Shown in pieces: positions 56,340 to 64,000 of a stretch of 64,000 nucleotides of DNA (position 1 is its first letter; the number at the start of each line of letters is the position of its first letter). The stretch is taken from assembly GCF_026130545.1 (NCBI RefSeq), contig NZ_JAMOIM010000013.1:1-64000 (forward strand). Reading direction: 5' to 3'. Below the pieces are notes generated by a model. That model saw only the letters and a program-made list of their open reading frames with translations. It was not told the DNA's origin and searched no databases. The position numbers and the translations under genes are program-made. The DNA is from Lichenifustis flavocetrariae. Its GTDB lineage: Bacteria > Pseudomonadota > Alphaproteobacteria > Rhizobiales > Beijerinckiaceae.

Positions 56340-57731
56340 CTACGCCCGCGACAGCCGGTTCCACGCGTCGAGGCCAGCGATCTTGTAGGCCTCGGCCAAG
56401 GTCGGATAGTTGAACGAATTCTCGATGAAATAATCGATCGTGCCCTTCAGGTTGAGGACCGCCTGGCCGATGTGGATCAGCTCGGTCGCGCCCTCGCCGA
56501 CGATGTGGGCGCCGAGCAGCCGGCGGGTCTTGATCGAAAAGATCAGCTTCATCATGCCGGTCTCGAGACCCATGATATGGCCGCGCGACGTCTCGCGGAA
56601 CCGGGCGATACCGCATTCGTAATGAATGCCGCGCTTCCGCACCTCCTCCTCGTTCATGCCGACGGTCGAGATCTCAGGCACCGAATAGATGCCGTAGGGA
56701 AAGAACTCGGGCGGCGGTGGAGGCTCGAGCCCGAAGGCGTGGCAGGCCGCGACCCTTCCTTGTTCCATGGAGGTCGAGGCAAGGCTTGGGAAGCCAATCA
56801 CGTCGCCGGCCGCATAGATGTGGGGCACTGCGGTCTGCAGCGTCTTGGGTTCGACCGCGATGCGGTTGCGATGGTCGGTCGCAAGACCGGCGGACTCCAG
56901 GTTGAGGCTGTCCGTCGCACCCATGCGACCGGCCGCGAAGAGCAGCATCTCGGTGGCGACCGATCGCCCGTCCCCCAATTTGCAGAGCACCCCGCCCTCC
57001 CGGCGCTCGATCGATGTCACGGGGCTACCGAGCCGCAACGCGACATTGCGGTCACGCAGGTCGTGGGTGAATTCCTCGATGATCTCCTTGTCGATGAAGT
57101 CGAGAAAGGTCGGGCGCGGCTCGACCAGCGTCACCGCGACATCGAGCGCGCTGAAGATCGTGGCATATTCGACGCCGATTACGCCCGCGCCGATCACCGT
57201 CAGACTGCGTGGAAGCCGGGGCAGCTCCACGATCTCGTCGCTGTCGAACACGGTCATGCCGTCGAACGGCACGTAATCGGGCCGGAACGGCCGCGTGCCG
57301 CAGGCGATCAGGAAGAAGGCGGCGCTGCAGCGTCGCGGCTCGCCGCTTTCGGCCAGGATCTCGACCGTATGCGGATCGACGAAGCGCGCTTCGCCGCGTG
57401 CCGTGCGGACGCCGTTCCGAGCGAACTGGTGTTCCAGCACCTCGACTTCATGGTCGAGCGTCTTATGCAGGCGTGCCATGAGATCGCTCGCCGCGATGTC
57501 TTGCTTGACCCGGTAGGAGCGGCCATAGAAGCCGCGCTCCCGCCAGCCCGACAGGTTGAGCACGGTTTCCCGCAGTGTCTTGGACGGGATCGTGCCCGTA
57601 TGCACCGACACGCCGCCGACACGGCGGCCCTTTTCGACGACGAGCACCGATCGTCCCAGTTTTGCGGCCTGGATCGCGGCACGCCGACCCGAGGGCCCGC
57701 TGCCGATAACGACGAGATCGTAGTCGTACAT
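56340..57731 (-). CDS. sthA: Soluble (Si-specific) NAD(P)+ transhydrogenase
   Basis: The protein has 463 residues from ATG 57731; an upstream ATG at 57743 adds four residues. FAD motif is VVIGSGPSGRRAAIQAA and the second Rossmann motif VIGAGVIGVEYATIF. The redox-active Cys pair of the lipoamide dehydrogenases is missing (GVSVHTGTIPSK), as is normal for SthA. It balances NADPH and NADH in the cytosol. It is transcribed away from the cys operon. Confidence 0.93.
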   Translation of the reverse strand: MYDYDLVVIGSGPSGRRAAIQAAKLGRSVLVVEKGRRVGGVSVHTGTIPSKTLRETVLNLSGWRERGFYGRSYRVKQDIAASDLMARLHKTLDHEVEVLEHQFARNGVRTARGEARFVDPHTVEILAESGEPRRCSAAFFLIACGTRPFRPDYVPFDGMTVFDSDEIVELPRLPRSLTVIGAGVIGVEYATIFSALDVAVTLVEPRPTFLDFIDKEIIEEFTHDLRDRNVALRLGSPVTSIERREGGVLCKLGDGRSVATEMLLFAAGRMGATDSLNLESAGLATDHRNRIAVEPKTLQTAVPHIYAAGDVIGFPSLASTSMEQGRVAACHAFGLEPPPPPEFFPYGIYSVPEISTVGMNEEEVRKRGIHYECGIARFRETSRGHIMGLETGMMKLIFSIKTRRLLGAHIVGEGATELIHIGQAVLNLKGTIDYFIENSFNYPTLAEAYKIAGLDAWNRLSRA

Positions 57732-57875
57732 GGAAACTCTCATCCCGACGCTTTGGGGCCGCTGCTCGTGCAGCTTGGCATGCGACCTATTCAGACGTGA
57801 CCGATCGTGCAGTGCAACATGAAACTCCGCGCAGCGTGTCGCGCGATGCTTGCGCCGCCCTGGTCAGAAGATCTC

Positions 57876-57890
57876 ATTTCGTTACGAAAT
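57876..57890. promoter_or_regulatory. Palindrome upstream of the cys operon
   Basis: ATTTCGT-t-ACGAAAT is a perfect 7-bp inverted repeat with a 1-base centre in an AT-rich stretch. It lies about 155 bases ahead of the DUF2849 start and 145 bases from the sthA start. It may be a repressor or activator site for either gene. Confidence 0.45.
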
Positions 57891-57932
57891 AATTTACAGT
57901 CGCATTTTGTATATTAAAGCGATCTCGCAATT

Positions 57933-57944
57933 TTTCACGTGAAA
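57933..57944. promoter_or_regulatory. Second palindrome upstream of the cys operon
   Basis: TTTCACGTGAAA is a perfect 12-bp palindrome 100 bases upstream of the DUF2849 gene. It lies downstream of the first palindrome, and both fall in the only AT-rich part of this divergent region. A transcription-factor site is the simplest explanation. Confidence 0.45.
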
Positions 57945-58043
57945 TGCTATCTGAAGGAGAGCCGAGGGAGTTGATCGCTCGTTTGGAATTATGCGAAGGA
58001 CGAGGCTGCGGCGATCGGCGCCGTCGAGCAAGAGGCGCGTGCT

Positions 58044-58331
58044 TTGAACCAAGTGATCACAGCCAGCCGCCTGACCGATGGCGCCGTGGTTTTTCTCGGC
58101 CAAGATCGCACCTGGGTGGAACGGCTCGCGCAGGCTGAGGTTTTTTCGACCGTGGACGCTTCGGCGGAGGCGCTCAAATCCGCCCAGAAGGACGAGCAAG
58201 CCAATGTCGTGCTCGACATCTATGCCATCGACGTCGCCCCGAAGGCTGGCGTTCTGGTGCCGATCAAGCTTCGTGAAGCCATTCGGGCTCAGGGGCCGAC
58301 GGTGCATCCCGAGCACGGCAAGCCGCGCTAA
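58044..58331 (+). CDS. DUF2849-family protein of the cys operon
   Basis: This 95-residue protein begins at TTG 58044 with an agagg site. The family pattern ASRLTDGAVVFLGQDRTWVE, then VVLDIYAIDV, is clear. DUF2849 proteins nearly always precede cysI in Hyphomicrobiales, so a role in sulfite reduction or its regulation is likely. No enzymatic motif is visible. Confidence 0.87.
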   Translation: MNQVITASRLTDGAVVFLGQDRTWVERLAQAEVFSTVDASAEALKSAQKDEQANVVLDIYAIDVAPKAGVLVPIKLREAIRAQGPTVHPEHGKPR

Positions 58332-58347
58332 CCGACGGACCTGACGC

Positions 58348-60021
58348 ATGTACCGTTACGATGAATTCGATGCTCAGTTCGTGGCCCAGCGCGTGGCACA
58401 GTTCCGCGACCAGGTGGCACGCCGCCTTTCGGGCGAGTTGACGGAAGAGCAATTCAAGCTCCACCGGCTAATGAACGGCGTCTACCTTCAGCTCCATGCC
58501 TATATGCTGCGGGTGGCGATCCCCTACGGGGTCCTGTCGTCGCGCCAGCTGCGCAAGCTCGCCCATATCGCCCGCCGTTACGACAAGGGGTTCGGGCATT
58601 TCACGACGCGGCAGAACATCCAATACAACTGGCCCGCGCTGGCGGATTGCCCGGACATTCTCGACGAATTGGCCTCGGTTGAGATGCATGCGATCCAGAC
58701 ATCGGGCAATTGCATCCGCAACGTCACGGCCGACCAGTTCGCTGGTGCGGCCGCCGACGAAGTCGCCGATCCCCGCCCCTATGCCGAGATCCTGCGGCAA
58801 TGGTCGTCGCTGCATCCCGAATATTCGTTCCTGCCCCGCAAGTTCAAGATCGCCGTCACCGGTGCCCCGAAGGATCGCGCCGCGATCCAGGTGCATGACA
58901 TCGGGTATCACGTCATCAAGAACAACAGGGGCGAGATCGGCTTTGCGGTCTATGTCGGTGGCGGCCAGGGCCGCACACCCATGGTGGCGCTGAAAATCCG
59001 CGACTTCCTGCCGGAAGCGGAGCTGCTCGCCTATACGGATGCGATCGTCCGCGTCTACAATCTGGAAGGTCGGCGCGACAACAAATACAAGGCCCGTATC
59101 AAGATCCTGGTGCACGAGAAGGGCGCCGAGGCCATGCGGACCGCGGTCGAGGCCGAGTTCGCCAAGGTGCGCGAGCGCAACCTTACCCTGCCTGACGCCG
59201 ACATCCAGGCCATCCAGAGCTATTTCGCGCTGCCGAACCTACCCGGGAAGCCGGTACACGCGGAAGCTGTCGAGGCGCGCCGCGCCAAGGATGCGGCCTT
59301 CGATCGCTTCGTGGCCGTCAACGTCACGCCGCATAAGGTGGCGGGTTATGGCGTCGTGACGATCTCGCTCAAACCCATCGGCGGCATTCCGGGCGATGCC
59401 ACGGCGGAGCAGATGGACCTCGTGGCCGATCTTGCCGAGCGTCATTCGCACGACGAGATCCGCGTCTCGCACGAGCAGAACCTCGTCCTCCCGCATGTCG
59501 CTTTCGAAGACCTGCCGGCCGTCTACGACGCGCTGGCGGCCGCCGACCTCGCAACCGCCAATGCCGGTCTGGTGACCGACATCATCGCCTGTCCGGGTCT
59601 CGATTATTGCGCCTTGGCGACGGCGCGATCGATCCCGGTCGCGCAACGTATTTCCGAACGGTTCGGCGACAGCCCCCGCGCGCAGGACATTGGTGACCTG
59701 AAAATCAAGATCTCAGGCTGCATCAATGCTTGCGGCCACCATCACGTGGGCCATATCGGAATCCTAGGCCTCGAACGGAAGGGCGAGGAAACCTATCAGA
59801 TCACGCTCGGCGGGACGGCGGACGAAACCTGTTCGCTCGGCACGCTGACCGGCCCCGGCTTCTCGTCGGAAGACGTGGTGGATGCGGTGGAAACCGTTGT
59901 GAATACCTATCTTGGCGTCAGGCGCGACCGGTCGGAGGACTTCCTTTCGACCTTCCGTCGAGTCGGCATGGCGCCGTTCAAACAAGCGCTCTACGAGAAG
60001 AACGAGGGCGCAGGGATCTGA
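58348..60021 (+). CDS. cysI: Sulfite reductase hemoprotein (nitrite/sulfite reductase family)
   Basis: This 557-residue protein has two pseudo-repeated ferredoxin-like and NIR_SIR halves. The siroheme/4Fe-4S cluster Cys set is CPGLDYC and SGCINACGHHH, and the substrate Arg/Lys residues are in YDKGFGHFTTRQNIQYNW. It reduces sulfite to sulfide with six electrons. It follows DUF2849 by 16 bases and precedes cysH by 5. Confidence 0.93.
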   Translation: MYRYDEFDAQFVAQRVAQFRDQVARRLSGELTEEQFKLHRLMNGVYLQLHAYMLRVAIPYGVLSSRQLRKLAHIARRYDKGFGHFTTRQNIQYNWPALADCPDILDELASVEMHAIQTSGNCIRNVTADQFAGAAADEVADPRPYAEILRQWSSLHPEYSFLPRKFKIAVTGAPKDRAAIQVHDIGYHVIKNNRGEIGFAVYVGGGQGRTPMVALKIRDFLPEAELLAYTDAIVRVYNLEGRRDNKYKARIKILVHEKGAEAMRTAVEAEFAKVRERNLTLPDADIQAIQSYFALPNLPGKPVHAEAVEARRAKDAAFDRFVAVNVTPHKVAGYGVVTISLKPIGGIPGDATAEQMDLVADLAERHSHDEIRVSHEQNLVLPHVAFEDLPAVYDALAAADLATANAGLVTDIIACPGLDYCALATARSIPVAQRISERFGDSPRAQDIGDLKIKISGCINACGHHHVGHIGILGLERKGEETYQITLGGTADETCSLGTLTGPGFSSEDVVDAVETVVNTYLGVRRDRSEDFLSTFRRVGMAPFKQALYEKNEGAGI

Positions 60022-60026
60022 CCATC

Positions 60027-60761
60027 ATGGGTGTGTTGGACGTCAACCTGTTCGGGGATCTTTCGGCCGCGTCGCGCTTCGAAGAGCGCTTCGTCGCGCT
60101 CGATGCCAGCGCGGTGCTGCGCCTCGCTATCAAGGATCTGTTTCCGGGTCGGATCGCGCTGGTGTCGAGCTTCGGCGCCGACTCGGCCGTGCTGCTGCAT
60201 ATGATCTCGACGATCGACACCGCGACGCCTGTGATCTTCGTCGACAGCGGCCATCTGTTCCCCGAAACGCTGGCCTATCGCGACGAATTGGTGGCTCTGC
60301 TCGGCCTGACCGACGTGCGAACGGTGTCGGCGACGCCGGAGGAACTCGCGGCCCTCGACCCGGAAAGCTTCCTGTGGTCAAGCGATCCCGACCGCTGCTG
60401 CGCCATCCGCAAAGTGGCCCCGCTTGGCCGGGCCATCGACGGGTTCGACGCCTGGATCACGGGCCGCAAGCGTTTCCAGGCCGATACGCGCGCCTCGCTG
60501 CCGCTGTTCGAGACGGAGGGCGAGCGCGTCAAGATCAATCCCTTGGCGGGCTGGGATGCCACGAAACTTCTGACCTATCTCGACGAACACAACCTGCCGC
60601 GCCATCGCATGGTGGCCAAGGGCTATCCGTCGATCGGCTGCATTCCGTGCACCTCGGCCGTGAAGCCGGGCGAGGACGCGCGAGCGGGCCGGTGGCGCGG
60701 CAAGGGCAAGGTCGAATGCGGCATCCACCTCGGCGTGGTGAGCGGGGGCGCGGGGATCTGA
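60027..60761 (+). CDS. cysH: Phosphoadenylyl/adenylyl-sulfate reductase
   Basis: This 244-residue PAPS-reductase-fold protein has the P-loop-like SSFGADSAVLLHM, RKRFQ and the cluster motifs DRCCAIRK and IGCIPCTSAV, the Cys-Cys/CxxC set of 4Fe-4S APS reductases, followed by the redox Cys in ECGIHL. It makes sulfite from activated sulfate. ATG 60027 was chosen over a longer open frame. It overlaps the next gene by TGATG. Confidence 0.93.
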   Translation: MGVLDVNLFGDLSAASRFEERFVALDASAVLRLAIKDLFPGRIALVSSFGADSAVLLHMISTIDTATPVIFVDSGHLFPETLAYRDELVALLGLTDVRTVSATPEELAALDPESFLWSSDPDRCCAIRKVAPLGRAIDGFDAWITGRKRFQADTRASLPLFETEGERVKINPLAGWDATKLLTYLDEHNLPRHRMVAKGYPSIGCIPCTSAVKPGEDARAGRWRGKGKVECGIHLGVVSGGAGI

Positions 60762-61270
60762 TGGCGGTCTACAAGAACGGCAAGGCGATCGACAACCTGT
60801 GGCGCGCGCTGCCCGACGATGGTTTCGCGCCGAATGGCGTGCCGACGATCTTGCCGCTGAAAGCTTGGATCGAACAGCGCGACGCCCTGAGCCGGCGTGA
60901 CCAGTTGCTGGGGGTGCTCGTCGAGCCCGGCGAGGCACTCGACCCCCTGGTCCCCGACCTCGGGCGCCTGAGTCTCGTCTCCCTGTCGTTTCCGAAATTC
61001 GCCGATGGACGGTCCTTTTCCAAAGCCACCAAGCTGCGCGAGGAATACGGCTACAAGGCCGAGATCCGGGCCGTCGGCGACATTCTCTGGGACCAGTTGC
61101 AGTTGATGACGCGTTGCGGCTTCGACGCGTTCGAGATCACGAACGAGCCGACTTTGCGGGCTTTGGAGGCCGGCAAAACCCCCTTCATGTCGGATTTCTA
61201 TCAGCCGGGTTACGGGCCGGAGATGCGGGTCAATACCCCACGGACTTGGGCGCGGCGATCAATCGAGTAA
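60761..61270 (+). CDS. DUF934-family protein of the cys operon
   Basis: This 169-residue protein contains the conserved FPKFADGRSFSKATKLREEY and AVGDILWDQLQLMTRCGFDA. DUF934 proteins follow cysH in most alphaproteobacterial sulfite-reduction operons and are thought to help the reductase, but no activity is proven. It starts within the cysH stop (TGATG). Confidence 0.9.
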   Translation: MAVYKNGKAIDNLWRALPDDGFAPNGVPTILPLKAWIEQRDALSRRDQLLGVLVEPGEALDPLVPDLGRLSLVSLSFPKFADGRSFSKATKLREEYGYKAEIRAVGDILWDQLQLMTRCGFDAFEITNEPTLRALEAGKTPFMSDFYQPGYGPEMRVNTPRTWARRSIE

Positions 61271-61273
61271 AGC

Positions 61274-61350
61274 TCCCTTCTCCCGTCTGAACGAGAGAAG
61301 GCAGGAAGGCGGATGAGGGCCGGCGCGGCGCCCGACGTTCCCCGTATCCG
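61274..61350. repeat. Dispersed palindromic repeat, copy C (half)
   Basis: The segment cccttctcccgtctgaacga, then gagaagg and ggatgagggccgg, matches the first half of the element at 53451-53587. It is just after the DUF934 stop and may shape the 3' end of the cys transcript. Confidence 0.75.
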
Positions 61351-61579
61351 GACCTCGAATGCCGTCGATCGTCCGGTCCGAAGCGCAGCTTGAACATCTC
61401 TCGAGGCATCGAGAAATTTCGTGCTCCCCGAAGGCGGCCTTGCCACTTTCGCGGCAGCCCGGGAAATGTCGATGGACTGAGAGCCCTGGTTCGTGCTGCC
61501 ATGTACAACCTCGAGCTGGCGGCTGTACCAGCCTTAGCTCACGCTCAACGATAAAAAAATTTCCGGGAGAAGCTGCGCT

Positions 61580-63232
61580 ATGACGATCACTGCCGTTGCG
61601 GGTGGGCGTGAACACGGACGCCCCGATCTGCTCGATCGCGAGCGGATCATCGCTGAAGCGGGGTTCAACCGCTGGGTCGTGCCGCCGGCCGCCCTGGCGA
61701 TTCATCTTTGCATCGGCATGGCCTATGGGTTCAGCGTCTTCTGGTTGCCGTTGTCGCGAGCGGTCGGCATCACGGCGCCGAAGGCCTGCGCGATCGGGTT
61801 CACGCAGGCCCTGTTCGACACTGGTTGTGATTGGAAAGTTAGCGACCTCGGGTGGATCTTCACGCTTTTCTTCGTGGTGCTCGGCTCGTCGGCAGCGCTG
61901 TGGGGCGGATGGCTCGAACGTGCCGGCCCGCGTAAGGCCGGCGTGGTCGCGGCATTCTGCTGGTCCGGCGGTTTGCTTATCGGCGCGATCGGCATCGCCA
62001 CCCATCAGCTATGGCTGCTCCTGGTCGGGCCGGGCATCATCGGCGGCATCGGGCTTGGACTTGGCTACATCTCCCCGGTCTCGACCCTGATCAAGTGGTT
62101 CCCGGACCGGCGCGGCACGGCGACCGGCATGGCAATCATGGGGTTTGGGGGCGGCGCGATGATCGGCGCGCCGCTGGCAAACCTGCTGATGGATCATTTC
62201 AAGACGACGGATGCGGTCGGGGTGTGGCAGACCTTCGTCGCCCTCGCCCTGATCTATTTCGTCGCCATGATGGCGGGGGCGCTGTTCTACCGGCTTCCGC
62301 CCGCCGGCTGGCGTCCGGATGGACTGCCGGTGGCTCTTGCGGCGAAGTCGAGCATGATCACCACCCGCAATGTGCATCTCAAGAACGCGCATAAAACGCC
62401 CCAGTTCTGGTTGATATGGGCGGTGCTCTGCCTCAACGTGTCGGCCGGCATCGGTGTGCTCGGCATGGCGTCACCCATGCTGCAGGAGATCTTCGGCGGC
62501 CGCCTCTTGGGCTTGCCCGACCTAAGCTTCACGCAGCTCGACCCGACGCAGAAGACCGCTATCGCGGCCATCGCGGCCGGCTTCACGGGTCTTCTGTCCT
62601 TGTTCAACATTGGCGGCCGCTTCTTCTGGGCCGCGATGTCGGACAAGATCGGCCGCAAGACGACTTATTTCATCTTCTTCGCGTTCGGCATCGTGCTTTA
62701 CGCGAGCGGACCCTGGGCCGCCCATGCCGGCTCGAAGGCGCTGTTCGTAGGGATCTTCTGCGTGATCCTGTCAATGTACGGCGGTGGCTTCGCGACGGTC
62801 CCGGCCTATCTGGCCGATATCTTTGGAACCCAGTTCGTCGGCGCCATCCATGGACGACTTCTCACCGCTTGGTCGACGGCTGGCATTATTGGCCCCGTCG
62901 TGGTGAACTATATCCGCGAAGCTCAGATCGCGGCCGGGGTGCCCCGCGATCAGGTGTACGATCGGACTATGTATATCCTGGCCGGCATGCTGGTCCTGGG
63001 ATTCATCGCCAATAGCCTCGTCCGCCCTCTCGCGGACCATTGGTTCATGAAGGACAGCGAGGTCGCGGCCCTTCAGCCCAATCGTGCGACGCCCGCCTCT
63101 GCGACCGGCTCTTTCGGTATCGGCTTCGGCGGGTTCGACGCCCGGGCCGCCATCGCCTGGGCCCTGGTCGGCGTGCCACTGCTCTGGGGGGTCTGGCAGA
63201 CGCTCAGCAAGGCGCTGATCCTTTTTAGATAA
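61580..63232 (+). CDS. OFA-family MFS transporter (oxalate/formate antiporter type)
   Basis: This 550-residue protein has 12 helices with long insertions. It has the OFA pattern HLCIGMAYGFSVFWLPLSRA, GIGLGLGYISPVSTLIKWFP and GGRFFWAAMSDKIGRK, and a long C-terminal tail. OxlT-like members exchange oxalate for formate, while others carry other small acids. A gggagaag site precedes ATG 61580. Confidence 0.88.
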   Translation: MTITAVAGGREHGRPDLLDRERIIAEAGFNRWVVPPAALAIHLCIGMAYGFSVFWLPLSRAVGITAPKACAIGFTQALFDTGCDWKVSDLGWIFTLFFVVLGSSAALWGGWLERAGPRKAGVVAAFCWSGGLLIGAIGIATHQLWLLLVGPGIIGGIGLGLGYISPVSTLIKWFPDRRGTATGMAIMGFGGGAMIGAPLANLLMDHFKTTDAVGVWQTFVALALIYFVAMMAGALFYRLPPAGWRPDGLPVALAAKSSMITTRNVHLKNAHKTPQFWLIWAVLCLNVSAGIGVLGMASPMLQEIFGGRLLGLPDLSFTQLDPTQKTAIAAIAAGFTGLLSLFNIGGRFFWAAMSDKIGRKTTYFIFFAFGIVLYASGPWAAHAGSKALFVGIFCVILSMYGGGFATVPAYLADIFGTQFVGAIHGRLLTAWSTAGIIGPVVVNYIREAQIAAGVPRDQVYDRTMYILAGMLVLGFIANSLVRPLADHWFMKDSEVAALQPNRATPASATGSFGIGFGGFDARAAIAWALVGVPLLWGVWQTLSKALILFR

Positions 63233-63606
63233 CCCTCGTCAGAAGGGAGCAGCTTGGTGCCGGCCTACACTGGATGGAGTTTTCCCGTCCAGTGTAGGAA
63301 ACGTCACCCCTCGGGATCGGCCATCACACGATCCTAACCGAGACGTCTGGCTGCATTCTGGGCGCATCGCTCCGCGCGATCACGAACCGACAAACGAATT
63401 CTGCGATCCCCATGCCACATGTCACTGCGAGCCAATGGGCGCCGTGGGGAATCCTCAAAGCCCGGACACTGGCCCAGAGATATCCGGCAACATCTCCGGC
63501 TTCGTCGCGCGGTGTTTGGAACGAGAACGCTCAACACCTGGCAGACAGTTCGTGTCTGCACAGCGCCCCAAGACAATTCCAGCAAGGGTTGCGACGGCAC
63601 CCGACC
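63233..63606. other. Intergenic region between convergent genes
   Basis: Apart from the inverted repeat at 63264-63298 I see no gene or site here. A few frames are open, but they lack start signals and recognisable proteins. Confidence 0.4.
63264..63298. terminator. 11-bp inverted repeat, probable terminator hairpin
   Basis: CCTACACTGGA (63264-63274) pairs perfectly with TCCAGTGTAGG (63288-63298) over a 13-base loop. It lies 31 bases after the OFA-type transporter stop and is the strongest hairpin before the convergent permease gene. No U-tract is present. Confidence 0.5.
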
Positions 63607-64000
63607 TCACACCTTCCGCCGGCGCCGCTGGCGATACTGATCGGCCACGACGGCGGCCACGATGATAATCCCTTTCACGATGCCCTGGATGTAGGAATCG
63701 ATCCCGATAAACGTGAAGCCGCTCGTCATCACACCGAGAATGAGGGTGCCGATCACGGTCCCGGTGATGCGCCCGGCGCCGCCCGCGAGGCTGACGCCGC
63801 CGATCACGGCCGCCGCGATGGCGTCGAGCTCATAGCCGAGGCCCATGCTGGATTGCCCGCTTTGCGCGCGCGCCGAGGTCACCAGCCCGGCGAGGCCCGA
63901 CAAGAGGCCGGCCAACGTGTAGACCAGCATGATGTGCCGGTTGACGTTGATGCCGCTCACGCGCGCGGCCTGCGGGTTCGCGCCGATCGCATAGGTGAAC
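63607..64000 (-). CDS. Sugar ABC transporter permease (RbsC-like), partial
   Basis: The last 130 residues of a BPD_transp_2 permease are encoded, open to the right edge. The signature loop reads GANPQAARVSGINVNRH, followed by helices such as LVYTLAGLLSGLAGLVTSAR and the C-terminal IIVAAVVADQYRQRRRR. Such permeases import ribose, xylose or related sugars together with an ATPase and a periplasmic binding protein, expected beyond the edge. Confidence 0.92.
   Translation of the reverse strand, partial: FTYAIGANPQAARVSGINVNRHIMLVYTLAGLLSGLAGLVTSARAQSGQSSMGLGYELDAIAAAVIGGVSLAGGAGRITGTVIGTLILGVMTSGFTFIGIDSYIQGIVKGIIIVAAVVADQYRQRRRRKV

Noticed and set aside
56472..57800. A 442-codon plus-strand frame opposite sthA
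   Set aside because: It is antisense to a well-recognised flavoprotein and shows no domain or ribosome binding site.
57893..57915. TTTACA and TATATT as a promoter for the cys operon
   Set aside because: The gap is about 11 bases, far from the 16-18 needed.
57959..58043. An upstream extension of the DUF2849 frame as the tail of a cysG gene
   Set aside because: A TGA closes the frame a short way up, and no siroheme-synthase motif is present.

Overview
The window reads as a high-GC alphaproteobacterial chromosome, most likely Hyphomicrobiales (Rhizobiales). The right part supports this: head-to-head comEC/gltX, gatC-gatA-chorismate mutase-gatB, a DUF2849-cysI-cysH-DUF934 sulfate-assimilation operon, sthA, and dispersed palindromic repeats of the rhizobial type. 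The genus cannot be fixed from sequence inspection alone.

Positions 1-38.6 kb look like an accessory region or genomic island. It abuts a tRNA-Phe gene (38638-38713, minus), and a tyrosine integrase starts just beyond the tRNA 3' end. It holds an IS21-like terminus (1-77), an IS30 transposase remnant, a TraG/VirD4 coupling-protein remnant, a complete IS5-family element with 16-bp inverted repeats and a TGA target duplication (21351-22353), and fragments of an exonuclease and a replication-type HTH protein near the integrase. Its cargo is a set of catabolic or detoxification modules, most paired with a divergent or neighbouring regulator: (a) a seven-gene minus-strand operon (396-6924: NmrA-like, CocE-like hydrolase, SDR, Old Yellow Enzyme, isochorismatase-fold hydrolase, alpha/beta hydrolase, cupin), mostly joined by ATGA overlaps, with a divergent LysR; (b) MFS exporter, MDR dehydrogenase and secreted metallo-beta-lactamase-fold hydrolase with a divergent LysR; (c) SDR with AraC; (d) LysR (frameshifted) with extradiol dioxygenase and azoreductase; (e) LysR with SDR; (f) bicupin and SnoaL-like protein with AraC.

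From 27 to 36 kb there is a mixed stretch of stress or sensory genes: AI-2E-type membrane protein, truncated BLUF photosensor, DUF3429, DUF1488, DUF892/YciF, a single-domain response regulator, an HWE/HisKA_2 histidine kinase interrupted by an in-frame stop, and an SDR. Several genes in 1-38 kb are visibly broken (CocE-like, LysR, kinase, aminotransferase, deaminase, carboxymuconolactone decarboxylase). The region is therefore either decaying or carries local sequence errors.

From 38.7 kb on the genes are intact and core-like: an MHS-family transporter, a second DUF892 protein, ruvX, gatCAB with chorismate mutase, a transglutaminase-like protein, dctA, a VOC protein, comEC, gltX, a class II aldolase with a Rieske oxygenase alpha subunit, a PhnA-like protein, an SDR without the usual catalytic tyrosine, sthA, the cys operon (with two palindromes upstream), an oxalate/formate-type antiporter, and the end of a sugar ABC permease cut by the window edge.
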